DNA of 64,000 nucleotides from the NCBI RefSeq assembly GCF_001545035.1, contig NZ_FCOJ02000042.1:1-64000 (forward strand). Reading direction: 5' to 3'. The notes under the pieces were generated by a model. It saw only the letters and a list, made by a program, of their open reading frames with translations, was not told where the DNA came from and ran no database searches. Position numbers and translations under genes: made by a program. Position 1 is the stretch's first letter. Each line of letters starts with the position of its first letter. The DNA comes from Caballeronia glebae (GTDB lineage Bacteria; Pseudomonadota; Gammaproteobacteria; Burkholderiales; Burkholderiaceae). Shown here piece after piece: positions 27,556-38,375 of this stretch.

Positions 27556-28508
27556 CGCTCACGATCAACTATCTGTTCTATCTCGTCGGCATCATCCTGC
27601 TGGTGGTCGGCGGCATGATCATCACGGACAAGTCGCATCCGCGGCGGCTGACCGCAGGCGGATTCTGGCTGATCTACGCGCTGATCTTCCTCGTCGGCGA
27701 CTGGATTCCGGTGACGGTCGTCGGCGTGCTCGTCGTGGCCATGGCGCTGATCGCCGGCTTTCACGGCGTCACGGGTGCGAAGCCGAGGATGCTCTCCGAG
27801 GAAACGCGCCGCCAGAGCGCCGTGCGGCTCGGCAACAAGCTCTTCGTGCCCGCGCTGACGATTCCCGTCGTCACCGTGATTCTCACGCTCGGCGCCAAAT
27901 ATCTCGTGTTCGGCGGCGTGCCGCTGATCGAGCTGAAGAACGTGACGCTGATCGGCTTCGGCGTCGGCTGCGTGATCGCGCTGGCGATCGCGTGCGTGAT
28001 GACGCGCGATACCGTCGGCCAGTCGATGCGCGAAACGCGCCGTCTCATCGACGCGCTCTCGTGGGCCGCCGTGTTGCCGCAGATGCTCGGCATGCTCGGG
28101 CTCGTGTTCTCCGACGCAGGCGTGGGCAAGGCGGTCGCGCATGTGACGACGGCTTACGTCAACATGGACTACCGGCTCGTCGCGGTGGCGGTGTATGTCG
28201 TCGGCATGGCGCTCTTCACGATGGTCATGGGCAACGGCTTCGCCGCATTTCCAGTGATGACGGGCGGCGTCGGCGTGCCGATCCTCGTCGGCGTGTTTCA
28301 CGGCAATCCCGCGACGATGGCCGCGATCGGCATGTTCTCCGGCTACTGCGGCACGCTCATGACGCCGATGGCCGCGAATTTCAATATCGTGCCCGCCGCG
28401 TTGCTGGAGTTGCCGGATAAGAACGCGGTGATCAAGGTGCAGGTGCCGACGGCGGTGACGCTTTTAGTGGTAAATATATTTTTGCTTAACTGGTTGATGT
28501 TTATCTGA
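27552..28508 (+). CDS. DUF979 membrane protein
   Basis: The 318-residue, strongly hydrophobic protein starts by ATGA overlap with the DUF969 gene. GNGFAAFPVMTGGVGVPIL and GYCGTLMTPMAANFNIVP are typical of DUF979. The pair probably forms one transporter. Confidence 0.88.
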   Translation: MTLTINYLFYLVGIILLVVGGMIITDKSHPRRLTAGGFWLIYALIFLVGDWIPVTVVGVLVVAMALIAGFHGVTGAKPRMLSEETRRQSAVRLGNKLFVPALTIPVVTVILTLGAKYLVFGGVPLIELKNVTLIGFGVGCVIALAIACVMTRDTVGQSMRETRRLIDALSWAAVLPQMLGMLGLVFSDAGVGKAVAHVTTAYVNMDYRLVAVAVYVVGMALFTMVMGNGFAAFPVMTGGVGVPILVGVFHGNPATMAAIGMFSGYCGTLMTPMAANFNIVPAALLELPDKNAVIKVQVPTAVTLLVVNIFLLNWLMFI

Positions 28509-28556
28509 TAGATAAGATAAAGCGAAACATAAAAATATCTTTCAATAGACCTATAT

Positions 28557-28593
28557 AGCGCATTCAGGTTAAATCGCCTGAGTGCGCTTTTTT
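28557..28593 (+). terminator. Strong rho-independent terminator
   Basis: AGCGCATTCAGG pairs with CCTGAGTGCGCT (one G-U) around eight bases, then TTTTTT. It ends the 5-oxoprolinase/transporter region. Confidence 0.85.
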
Positions 28594-28953
28594 ATTTCCG
28601 GCCTGCTGCGCCACCCGCTAAGCCACGTCCCTCTTGAGTTTTGCGGGAAAAACATCTCGCTCCGCTTGTCGCTAATTTAGTAATCCCTATCAGATTATTC
28701 AAAGTTATTGTCAAAAAAAGCTGCTAGTAATTAGGACGACGCTTATATCTGTCAAACATCGGCTTGATGGAGACTCCACCCTCGGTGCCGGTTCGAAACG
28801 ATTTCCGTTACGCGTGACATTTTTGCGGTTTTTAAATGTCTCGCGAATGTCGCAAGCGGCCTTCGAATCCCAACCATCCCATCCCGGAATCTAGTTCGGA
28901 ATACTTCGCAACTCGCGAGCGACAGCCGAGCCATTAGTCCGCCCACGTCCGCC
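28594..28953 (+). other. Leader region of the polysaccharide cluster
   Basis: This 360-base stretch is AT-rich around 28670-28760 (TTGTCA at 28708, TATATC at 28744), so the cluster promoter probably lies there. No exact promoter can be fixed, and no gene is seen. Confidence 0.4.
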
Positions 28954-30327
28954 ATGCGATTGCCGAGCTATATCCGATTCAATAACGCACCTGCGGGGCG
29001 TGATCTACCGCTGCGGCTGATAGAAAGCGTCTTCGTCGCGATCTGCGCGATGGTCATCCATAGGCACGCCGATGGAAGTTACCTGGCGGCCTATCGCAGC
29101 ACGGTTGTCGCACTCACGATCGTTTTCGCGTGGTGCGCAATGGACGCGCGCGGGACGCCTCGCGCAGCGCCGGTTAAAGGCGCGCTTCTGACGGGACTCG
29201 GCTGGGTGTTCTGCGAAGCGCTGGCGGTCGCCGTAGTCAAGCTGATGCATCCGGACTACCAGCCGTCGCTCAGGTCGTTCGCGGCTCTGGGTGCGATGAC
29301 GGTCGTCGGCATCTTCATTTTCAGGATGGCCCGTGCGCGTGGTGCGCGCACCTATTCGGTGGCTGTCGTGGGGCGCGGCGATCATTGCGCCGCCCTCGTG
29401 CGCAACGTCGAGGCCATGCACGAGCCGATTTACCGGATCGAAGCCCGATTCGAGACGGGCGAAGAAACCGCGGCTTCGCTCGACGGCGTGCCGTGCTTTC
29501 ACGACATCGATGCGTTCGTATCGCATATGCATACGCAGCGGATCGACGAACTGTGGCTCGCCCTGCCGCTCACCGATGAGAAAACGCTGCACCGCTTTAT
29601 CGATGCGTTTCACAACGAACTCGTGAACATCCGCTTCATCCCGGACGTGTCCAACCTGTCGCGTTTTCAGAGCGGCGCGGTCAATCTCGACGGGGCGCTC
29701 GCGATCAATCTCGTCGCCACGCCGCTCACGGCGGACAAGCTCGCCGCCAAGACGATCTTCGACCGCGTGTTCGCCGCCTGCGCGATTCTCGGCACCTCGC
29801 CGGTGCTGCTCGCCATCGCGCTCGCCGTCAAGCTCTCGTCGCCGGGACCGGTGCTGTTCAAGCAGCGACGCCGCGGCGCGAGCGGGCAGCCGTTCGAGAT
29901 CTACAAGTTCCGCACGATGCGCACGCACGCGCCCGGCGACGGCGTGGTTGTCCAGGCCCGGCGCGGCGATCCGCGGGTCACGCGTGTCGGCGCGTTCCTG
30001 CGCCGTACGAGCCTTGACGAGTTGCCGCAGTTTTTCAACGTGCTGCGCGGTGAGATGTCGGTCGTGGGGCCGCGTCCGCATGCGATCGAGCACGACGATC
30101 TGTATCAGGACATCGTCGACGACTACATCCATCGGTATCGCATCAAGCCGGGCATCACGGGCTGGGCGCAGATCAATGGATTTCGCGGTGAAACCGATTC
30201 CGTCGACAAGATGCAGCGGCGCGTCGAACACGATCTCTATTACCTCAGCAACTGGTCGTTCGCGCTGGACATGCGCATTGTGCTCGCGACCGTCGTGCGG
30301 GGTTTCGTTCATATCAATGCGTATTGA
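28954..30327 (+). CDS. Undecaprenyl-phosphate glycosyl-phosphate transferase (initiating enzyme)
   Basis: This protein starts the repeat unit by moving a sugar-1-phosphate to undecaprenyl phosphate at the inner membrane. The 457 residues hold about four N-terminal membrane helices, a soluble CoA-binding-like region, one more helix, and the C-terminal bacterial sugar transferase domain: FEIYKFRTMRT, RRTSLDELPQFFNVL, MSVVGPRPH, and KPGITGWAQINGFRG. The family is WcaJ/WbaP-like; which sugar is used is not visible. Confidence 0.93.
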   Translation: MRLPSYIRFNNAPAGRDLPLRLIESVFVAICAMVIHRHADGSYLAAYRSTVVALTIVFAWCAMDARGTPRAAPVKGALLTGLGWVFCEALAVAVVKLMHPDYQPSLRSFAALGAMTVVGIFIFRMARARGARTYSVAVVGRGDHCAALVRNVEAMHEPIYRIEARFETGEETAASLDGVPCFHDIDAFVSHMHTQRIDELWLALPLTDEKTLHRFIDAFHNELVNIRFIPDVSNLSRFQSGAVNLDGALAINLVATPLTADKLAAKTIFDRVFAACAILGTSPVLLAIALAVKLSSPGPVLFKQRRRGASGQPFEIYKFRTMRTHAPGDGVVVQARRGDPRVTRVGAFLRRTSLDELPQFFNVLRGEMSVVGPRPHAIEHDDLYQDIVDDYIHRYRIKPGITGWAQINGFRGETDSVDKMQRRVEHDLYYLSNWSFALDMRIVLATVVRGFVHINAY

Positions 30328-30343
30328 CGCGTAGGACCCCTTC

Positions 30344-31522
30344 ATGAAGCAATCGATTCAACGCGTTCGACCGACGATGTGGCGCGCTGCGTTTCCACGG
30401 ACGGCACTGGCCATTGCGCTCGCGAGCGTGCTGAGCGCATGCGCGTTCGCGCCGGGCTTCCGCATGCCTGTGACCGCCGATCCGGCGACGAGCGGGAGCG
30501 CAGCCGGATCGCACGTCCAGGCCACCGCTGCGACGCCCGCGATTCCCGTTACGGAACTCGACCTCGAAGTCGTGACGCGCTACGCCAAGCAACGCAAGGC
30601 GAGTCAGGATCAGGAGGCGAAGCAGCTTTTCGGCGCGCCGCGGACCTACACGGTCGGCGCGGGCGACGTGCTGCAGATCGTCGTCTGGGACCATCCGGAA
30701 TTCGCGGCGGCGCTCGGCACAGGACAGAACCAGGCGAGTGCGAAGGATGGCGATCCCGCGGTAGGTTTCATTGTCGATCAGAAGGGCAACTTGCGTTTCC
30801 CGTATGCGGGCACGATAGCGGCCGCCGGGCTGCGCACCGATGAAATCCAGCAAAAGCTGACGACCGCGCTCTCGACTTATCTCGTCAAGCCGCAAGTCAC
30901 CGTCCGGATGACGTCGTATCGCTCGCGCCGGGTGTATGTCGACGGCCAGGTGCACAACCCTGGCGCGCTCTCGATAACCGACGTGCCGCTCAACTTCTAC
31001 GACGCGATCGCGCGCGCCGGCGGTTTCGCCGACAGCGCCGATCAGAGCGATGTCGTACTGGTGCGCGGCGATATCTCGCATCGGATCGACGTGCCGCAAC
31101 TGCTCGCGCAAGGGCTCAATCCGTCGAAGCTGTATCTGGAGTCGGGCGACCTGCTGCGCGTCACCTCGCGCGACGACAACATCGTCTACGTGATGGGCGA
31201 AGTGAACAAGCCGGGCTCGGCCGCGCCGCGCCGCGACGGTCGCATGTCGCTCGCGGATGCGCTCGCGCAGGCGGGCAGCATCAATTCGAGCACGGCCGAT
31301 ACCGCGCAGATGTTCGTGATCCGCCAGAGCGAAGGCATGCCGCAAGTGTTCCACCTCGATAGCCGCTCGCCCGTGTCGATGCTCGTGGCGAACGAATTCG
31401 AGCTGCAGCCGAAGGACATCGTTTACGTCGACGGCAGCGGCCTCGTGCGCTTCAACCGCGTGATCAGCTTGCTGATGCCGTTGATCAGCACCGGCCTCAC
31501 AGCGGGGGTGATCACGAAATGA
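30344..31522 (+). CDS. wza: Outer-membrane polysaccharide export lipoprotein, Wza-like
   Basis: The 392-residue protein has a lipoprotein signal ending in LSAC (Cys33), a polysaccharide export domain (GAGDVLQIVVWDHPEF) and SLBB repeats (RRVYVDGQVHNPGAL, NIVYVMGEVNKPGSA). It forms the outer-membrane channel for the polymer. It is 16 bases after the initiating enzyme. Confidence 0.94.
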   Translation: MKQSIQRVRPTMWRAAFPRTALAIALASVLSACAFAPGFRMPVTADPATSGSAAGSHVQATAATPAIPVTELDLEVVTRYAKQRKASQDQEAKQLFGAPRTYTVGAGDVLQIVVWDHPEFAAALGTGQNQASAKDGDPAVGFIVDQKGNLRFPYAGTIAAAGLRTDEIQQKLTTALSTYLVKPQVTVRMTSYRSRRVYVDGQVHNPGALSITDVPLNFYDAIARAGGFADSADQSDVVLVRGDISHRIDVPQLLAQGLNPSKLYLESGDLLRVTSRDDNIVYVMGEVNKPGSAAPRRDGRMSLADALAQAGSINSSTADTAQMFVIRQSEGMPQVFHLDSRSPVSMLVANEFELQPKDIVYVDGSGLVRFNRVISLLMPLISTGLTAGVITK

Positions 31523-31956
31523 TCCGCTCGGTATTGATGGTGTGCGAGGGGAATATCTGCCGCAGCCCGCTCGCGGCGGCGTTGCTTGCGCGTGAGTTGC
31601 CGCATCTCGATGTCACGTCGGCGGGCACGCATGCGCTGATCGGCGAGCCCGCGAACGCGGTGATCGTCGAACTGGCGCAGGCGCACGGGCTCGCGCTGGA
31701 TGCCCACGTCGCGACGCAAATCGAAGCGTCGCACGCGCGCGACTCAGACCTGATTTTGACGATGACTCAAGCCCAGCGCGCATGGGTGGAGGCCGCTTGG
31801 CCGCCCGCGCGCGGCAAGGTGTTCCGTCTTTGTGACGAGCAGGCCACCGATGTCACCGATCCGTACAAGCGCCACCGCGCGGTGTTCGAACTCGCCTTTG
31901 CCCAGATTCGGGAAGGCGTCACGCGATGGAGCCGCGCGCTCTCGGAACAACGATGA
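31519..31956 (+). CDS. wzb: Low-molecular-weight protein tyrosine phosphatase, Wzb-like
   Basis: The 145-residue protein has the P-loop CEGNICRS (Cys9, Arg15) and the acid DVTDPYK (Asp114). It should dephosphorylate the tyrosine kinase Wzc encoded next. It overlaps wza and wzc by ATGA. Confidence 0.94.
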   Translation: MIRSVLMVCEGNICRSPLAAALLARELPHLDVTSAGTHALIGEPANAVIVELAQAHGLALDAHVATQIEASHARDSDLILTMTQAQRAWVEAAWPPARGKVFRLCDEQATDVTDPYKRHRAVFELAFAQIREGVTRWSRALSEQR

Positions 31957-34169
31957 AAGAACAATACATCAAATCTTCCCCGCTCCCGGTCGACACCGGC
32001 GACGATGAAATTCGGCTGGCGGAGATCGTGGGCGTGCTGCGGGAAAATCGCAAGCTGATCGCGGTCGCTACTGCATGCATGTTGATTGCCGGATCGCTGT
32101 ACGCGTTCCTTTGGACGCCGACTTATCGCGCCGACGCGCTCGTTCAAGTCGACGACGACAGCGGTTCGGGCTCGCTCAACGACAAGCTGGGCGATCTCGC
32201 GGCGTTGTTCCAGAACAAGTCGACCTCCGATGCCGAGATCGAACTGATGCGTTCGCGTACGGTCATCGGCGATGCCGTCTCGCGTCTGCATCTCGATATC
32301 GATGCGCGCCCGCACTATTTCCCGCTCGTCGGCGCGCCCTATGCCCGTTTTGCGGGCCGGGACGGTCTCGCGAGCGCTGCTTTGGGACTCGACGGCTACG
32401 CTTGGGGTGGGGAGCGGATCGGCGTCACGACCTTCGACGTACCCGCCCGGCTTTACGACAAGACCTTCACGCTGATCGCGCGGGGCGGCGAGCGCTACGA
32501 ACTGCAATCGCCTGAAGGCGTTACGGTTCTGCGCGGCCGATCCCGCGAAACCGTGACGGCGAACATCGACGGCGCGCCCGTCAAGTTGACCGTGGCGTCG
32601 CTGCTCGCGCGGCCCGGCACGCGCTTTGACCTTTCGCGCTCGTCCACGCAGCAAACCATCGCTGATCTGCAGAAAGACCTGAAGATCGCGGAGAAGACGA
32701 AGCAGTCCGGCATCATCGGCTTGTCGCTCGACGGGGCGAATGCCGAAAGGATCACGACGACGGTCAACACGATCGCGACGCTCTACGTGCAGCGCAACGT
32801 CGACCGTAAGTCCGCACAGGCGCAGCAGATGCTCGCCTTCCTCGGCGACCAGTTGCCGCAACTGCGCGCGGACCTGGACCGGGCCGAAGCGCGCTACAAC
32901 GAATATCGCGCACGCAACGGCGCAGTCGATCTGGAAGAGCAAAGCAAGTTGTTGCTTCAGACGGTCGTCGATAACAAGACGAAACTCATCGAGCTGCAGC
33001 AACAGCGCGCCGATCTCGTGCAGCGCTATACCGCGATGCATCCGTCGGTTTTGGCGGTCGACATGCGCATCGGCGAATTGCAGCGTCAAGCCAGCGAGTA
33101 CGAGAAGCAGGTCGGCACGTTGCCGTCGGTGCAGCAGGACGCGGTGCGTCTGCTGCGCGACGTGAAGGTCAGCAACGATCTGTACACCAGCCTGCTCAAC
33201 AGCACGCAGCAATTGCGCGTGCTCAAGGCCGGGCAGCTCGGCAATGTCCGAACCGTCGACTACGCCATCACGCCGGAAAAGCCCGTTGCGCCGAAAAAGG
33301 CGCTCGCGCTTGCGCTCTCCGTGCTGCTCGGCCTGGTGGCCGGATGCGGTATCGCGCTCGCGCGCCGCATGTTCAATCGCGGTCTCGAAACACCGGTCGA
33401 GGTCGAAAGCGCGATCGAGATTCCCGTCTACGCGATCATTTCGCACTCGCCGCGTCAGGCTTCGCTCGACGCGTCGCGCCGACGCGGCACCTCGGGACGT
33501 CGTGTGCTTGCGAGTCTCGCTCCTGACGATGTCGCAATCGAAGGCCTTCGCAGTTTGCGTACCGCGCTGCAATTCGGCGTGCTGAAGCAACGCCATAAGG
33601 TCGTCATGTTTACGGGGCCGCGGCCGGGTATCGGCAAGTCGTTCGTCTCGGTCAATTTCGCGGCGGTGCTCGCGGCCGGCGGCGAACGCGTGCTGTTGAT
33701 CGACGGCGACATACGGCGGGGCAATCTGAACGGTCTGCTCGCGCTTTCCAGGAAGCCGGGACTGTCGGAACTGATCGGTGGCGCGCAGCCGGATGCCGTG
33801 ATCAATCGCGACGTGCTTCCCGGCCTCGACGTCATCACCAATGGCGGCACGCCTGCTCAGCCATCCGAACTTCTGATGAGCGCGCGCTTCGAGAGCGTGC
33901 TGGACGATCTGCGTCAGCGCTACGACTACGTGATCGTCGACTCGCCGCCCGTGCTCGCAGTTACCGATGCCGGCCTGATCGGCAGGCATGCCGACGCGAC
34001 GCTGCTCGTCGTGCGGCACGGCGTGCACACGGCGGCGGAACTCAGTCAAGCCATGCGGCAGCTCTTCAGCGCGGGGGTTTCGGTGGATGGCGCACTGCTT
34101 ACGTGTACGCCGTCGCGCGGGACTTCCTATGGCGCCTTCACCCAATACGCGAACCGTGGCAGCGAATAA
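31953..34169 (+). CDS. wzc: Polysaccharide co-polymerase and tyrosine kinase, Wzc-like
   Basis: The start at 31953 overlaps the wzb stop. The 738-residue protein has an N-terminal Wzz domain with two membrane helices, a periplasmic coiled-coil region, and a cytoplasmic BY-kinase: Walker A GPRPGIGKSF (near 553), LLIDGDIRRG (near 582) and VIVDSPPVLAVTDA (near 660). The C-terminal tail has only a few Tyr (SYGAFTQYANRGSE), fewer than in E. coli Wzc. It controls chain length and export with Wza. Confidence 0.93.
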   Translation: MKEQYIKSSPLPVDTGDDEIRLAEIVGVLRENRKLIAVATACMLIAGSLYAFLWTPTYRADALVQVDDDSGSGSLNDKLGDLAALFQNKSTSDAEIELMRSRTVIGDAVSRLHLDIDARPHYFPLVGAPYARFAGRDGLASAALGLDGYAWGGERIGVTTFDVPARLYDKTFTLIARGGERYELQSPEGVTVLRGRSRETVTANIDGAPVKLTVASLLARPGTRFDLSRSSTQQTIADLQKDLKIAEKTKQSGIIGLSLDGANAERITTTVNTIATLYVQRNVDRKSAQAQQMLAFLGDQLPQLRADLDRAEARYNEYRARNGAVDLEEQSKLLLQTVVDNKTKLIELQQQRADLVQRYTAMHPSVLAVDMRIGELQRQASEYEKQVGTLPSVQQDAVRLLRDVKVSNDLYTSLLNSTQQLRVLKAGQLGNVRTVDYAITPEKPVAPKKALALALSVLLGLVAGCGIALARRMFNRGLETPVEVESAIEIPVYAIISHSPRQASLDASRRRGTSGRRVLASLAPDDVAIEGLRSLRTALQFGVLKQRHKVVMFTGPRPGIGKSFVSVNFAAVLAAGGERVLLIDGDIRRGNLNGLLALSRKPGLSELIGGAQPDAVINRDVLPGLDVITNGGTPAQPSELLMSARFESVLDDLRQRYDYVIVDSPPVLAVTDAGLIGRHADATLLVVRHGVHTAAELSQAMRQLFSAGVSVDGALLTCTPSRGTSYGAFTQYANRGSE

Positions 34170-34216
34170 CATGCGGACTTCCTTGCTTCCGTTCGATCGC
34201 CTGACGAGGAGCGGCC

Positions 34217-35476
34217 ATGACGCTTGACGGAATGTTCGGCGCGCGCCTTATGAGGGTTGCAAATGTATCGTTGCGTGGGCTGACGCTGGCGAGCAAGTTC
34301 ATCTTGCTTCTCGTTATGGCGAAATTCATGACGCTGTCCGAAGTAGGTCAGTACGGCGTACTGGCCGCAACGGTCAGTTACGCGCTCTTCATTCTCGGTC
34401 TAGATTTTTATACTTACAGCACGCGGGAGATGCTGAGCGTCGACCAAATACTGTGGCCGTCCTTGTTGCGCAATCAAGCTGCGTTTTTCGCGGTCTGTTA
34501 CGCGACGATGCTCCCGGTCTTCTATCTCGCGCTGAAGTGGTCTGACACAGTTTCTGAACGGCTCGTGCTTTGGTTCCTCGTACTCGTTGTGCTGGAGCAC
34601 CTTGCGCAGGAATTGACTCGTCTTTTGGTAGCCATGTCGCGACCGGTATCCGCGACTGTCCTCGGGTTTCTAAGGGGTGGCCTATGGGCATGCGCTTGCA
34701 TTGCGGTGATGGTCGTGGCGCCGGCTCTCCGAAATATCGAGACAGTGCTCATCGCATGGGTATTGGGAAGTCTTTGCGCCTCCTGTTTTGGCTTTGCGTG
34801 CATTCGCGGGTTGCCTTGGTCCGTCGCAACGAAGCGTCCGGTCGACTGGCGATGGATATGGCGCGGCGTAAGAATCTGCACGCCTCTGCTCGTAGCAACG
34901 CTGGCCATTCGTGGGATCTCCGTTTTCGACCGCTACATGCAGGGCTATTTCGCGGGCGACGAAGCGCTCGGCGTCTACACGTTCTATGCAGGCGTAGCTA
35001 ATGCCATTCAGGCGTTTCTCGATGCAGCCGTTTTTTCTTTTTTGTATCCCCGCTTGGTCAAAGGCGCGAAAAGCGAGGATAGATCTATTTTCGACGCGGC
35101 GGTCAGTCAACTGACTCGTGCGACTGTTCTCACAACGACCGTGCTTTCATTCGTGGCCTTGGTCGGAATCAAGCCAGTGCTGACACTGCTGCGAAAGCCA
35201 ATATATGCCGAGCATTTTGGGATGTTTCTTTGGATTCTGTCGGGAGTCGTCCTTTTCTCATTGAGCATGATTCCGCACTACGTGCTCTACGCGACGCGGC
35301 AGGATCGGGCCATTCTTGCCACCAACCTAATTAGCCTTGTCGTATTTATTGTGGCCGCACCTTTGCTCGCGCCGCACTTGAAATCTCTGGCGGTCCCCGT
35401 CGCCCTCACCGTCGCATTCGGAACGATGTATGTGTCGAAGCTCGCGCTTTGCCGAAAATTCGGCATGCGAAGATAA
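34217..35476 (+). CDS. Repeat-unit flippase, Wzx-like
   Basis: The ATG at 34217 has GAGGAG upstream. The 419-residue protein has about 12 membrane segments and matches the MATE/polysaccharide-transporter superfamily (LRGLTLASKFILLLVMAKFM start). It should flip the lipid-linked repeat unit across the inner membrane. Confidence 0.82.
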   Translation: MTLDGMFGARLMRVANVSLRGLTLASKFILLLVMAKFMTLSEVGQYGVLAATVSYALFILGLDFYTYSTREMLSVDQILWPSLLRNQAAFFAVCYATMLPVFYLALKWSDTVSERLVLWFLVLVVLEHLAQELTRLLVAMSRPVSATVLGFLRGGLWACACIAVMVVAPALRNIETVLIAWVLGSLCASCFGFACIRGLPWSVATKRPVDWRWIWRGVRICTPLLVATLAIRGISVFDRYMQGYFAGDEALGVYTFYAGVANAIQAFLDAAVFSFLYPRLVKGAKSEDRSIFDAAVSQLTRATVLTTTVLSFVALVGIKPVLTLLRKPIYAEHFGMFLWILSGVVLFSLSMIPHYVLYATRQDRAILATNLISLVVFIVAAPLLAPHLKSLAVPVALTVAFGTMYVSKLALCRKFGMRR

Positions 35477-36504
<1,028 letters not shown>

Positions 36505-37662
36505 ATGATTCCATACGGCAGACAGGAAATCACCCAGGCCGATATCGACGCAGTAGTCGATGTTCTTGGCTCTGATTTCCTTACGCAGGGTCCAGCAGTA
36601 CCGAACTTTGAGAACGCGATAGCCAAGCGGGTTGGCGCGCGCTTCGGCGTCGCGGTGAACAGCGCGACATCGGCCTTGCATATCGCTTGCCTTGCGCTCC
36701 GACTCGGTGCGGGGGATCTTCTTTGGACGACTCCGATTACCTTCGTCGCCTCGGCGAATTGTGCTCGATATTGCGGCGCGGACGTCGATTTCGTGGATAT
36801 CGACCCGGCGACCTACAACATCGACGTCGAAGCGCTCGCGCTGAAGCTCAACGACGCGCAGAAGAAAGGCGAATTACCAAAGATCCTCGTCGTCGTTCAT
36901 CTTTGCGGTCAACCGTGCGACCTCGATGCGATCCACGCGCTGAGCGGAAAGTATGGGTTTCGTGTCATCGAAGACGCCTCGCATGCGATAGGCGCTTCCT
37001 ATAGGAACGAGCCCGTTGGCAACTGCCGATATTCGGATATCACGGTCTTCAGCTTCCATCCCGTGAAGATTATCACCACGGGTGAAGGCGGAATGGCGAT
37101 GACGAATGACCCGGAGCTCGCCAGCCGCATGGAGTTGTTCAGGAGCCACGGGATAACCCGTGATGCCGGCTTGATGACGCACACACCAGACGGTCCGTGG
37201 TATTACCAGCAGATCGACCTCGGTTTCAATTACCGGATGACGGACATCCAGGCCGCGCTCGGTCTGACGCAATTGACACGCCTTGATGCCTATGTGGCTC
37301 GCCGCAAGGCTATCGCGGTTCGTTACGACAGCTCTCTGAACGCATTGCCTGTCCAGACTCCGCTACAGGTCGCAGAAGCCGCGTCGGCATGGCATCTCTA
37401 TGTGATTCGCCTGCGTCTCGATGAAATCACGCGCTCGCGTGAGGCAGTCGTGCAGACGCTGCGCAGCGCGGGAATCGGCGTCAATGTCCACTACATTCCC
37501 GTGCATACGCAGCCTTATTACCGATCGCTCGGATTCCAGGCAGGGGATTTTCCGAAAGCGGAGCGCTACTACAGCGAGGCGATCAGCTTGCCCCTGTACG
37601 CGACGATGAGCGATGCGCAGCAAGACGCGGTTGTCGATGCGCTTAATAAGGCGCTGTCATGA
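36505..37662 (+). CDS. pseC: UDP-4-amino-4,6-dideoxy-N-acetyl-altrosamine transaminase
   Basis: The 385-residue DegT/DnrJ-type aminotransferase has the PLP lysine in SFHPVK (Lys188), GEGGMAMTND after it, and the N-terminal MIPYGRQEITQADIDAV region typical of PseC. It aminates the 4-keto sugar made by PseB. Confidence 0.93.
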   Translation: MIPYGRQEITQADIDAVVDVLGSDFLTQGPAVPNFENAIAKRVGARFGVAVNSATSALHIACLALRLGAGDLLWTTPITFVASANCARYCGADVDFVDIDPATYNIDVEALALKLNDAQKKGELPKILVVVHLCGQPCDLDAIHALSGKYGFRVIEDASHAIGASYRNEPVGNCRYSDITVFSFHPVKIITTGEGGMAMTNDPELASRMELFRSHGITRDAGLMTHTPDGPWYYQQIDLGFNYRMTDIQAALGLTQLTRLDAYVARRKAIAVRYDSSLNALPVQTPLQVAEAASAWHLYVIRLRLDEITRSREAVVQTLRSAGIGVNVHYIPVHTQPYYRSLGFQAGDFPKAERYYSEAISLPLYATMSDAQQDAVVDALNKALS

Positions 37663-38375
37663 CGACCGTTGCCGTCATTCCGGCACGCGGCGGCAGTAAG
37701 CGAATTCCGGGCAAAAACACAAAGCTGTTTAGCGGCAAGCCGATCATCGGCTGGTCGATCGAGGCGGCGGCGCGCGCGGAATGCTTCGATCGCATCGTGG
37801 TCTCGACTGACTGCGCTCGAATTGCCGAAATCGCTTGTGCTTTTGGTGCGGAAGTGCCGTTCATGCGCCCAGTCGAATTGGCGGACGACCATGCGCCGAC
37901 CATATCGGTGATGAAACATGCATTGTCGTCGCTGGGGTGGGAGGCGGGCGATCTGGCTTGTTGCATCTATGCGACCGCGCCGTTCCTATTGGCCGACGAC
38001 TTGGCCCTCGGCCTGGAAACACTTCGAACATCGAAAGCCGATTTCGCTGTCAGCGTTACGACGTTCCCATACCCGATTCAACGGGCGCTTCGCATTTCCG
38101 CCGAGCGCCGCCTCGCGATGTTCGATCCGCAAAACTATCTCGTCCGATCGCAAGACCTGGAAGAGACCTATCACGACGCAGCGCAATTTTATTGGGGCAC
38201 GGCGGAGGCTTTCGTCGCCTCGCGCGCGATACTCGGAGAAGGCACGGTTCCTGTCGAGATTCCGCGCCATCGTGCGCAGGACATCGATACACCGGAAGAC
38301 TGGATTCAGGCGGAAGCGATGCATACCGCATTGATCAATCTCGGAATGGGCAATGCGCATCGTCTTTCGTGCTGA
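37659..38375 (+). CDS. pseF: Pseudaminic acid cytidylyltransferase
   Basis: The 238-residue protein has the CMP-sugar synthetase motif IPARGGSKRIPGKN (near 6-19) and FAVSVTTFPYPIQRAL, as in PseF. It makes CMP-pseudaminic acid for the transferase. It overlaps pseC as ATGA. Confidence 0.92.
   Translation: MTTVAVIPARGGSKRIPGKNTKLFSGKPIIGWSIEAAARAECFDRIVVSTDCARIAEIACAFGAEVPFMRPVELADDHAPTISVMKHALSSLGWEAGDLACCIYATAPFLLADDLALGLETLRTSKADFAVSVTTFPYPIQRALRISAERRLAMFDPQNYLVRSQDLEETYHDAAQFYWGTAEAFVASRAILGEGTVPVEIPRHRAQDIDTPEDWIQAEAMHTALINLGMGNAHRLSC

Noticed and set aside
31767-34172. 801-codon minus-strand frame over wzc
   Set aside because: Antisense to a clearly real wzc; composition is Arg-rich and no domain is seen.
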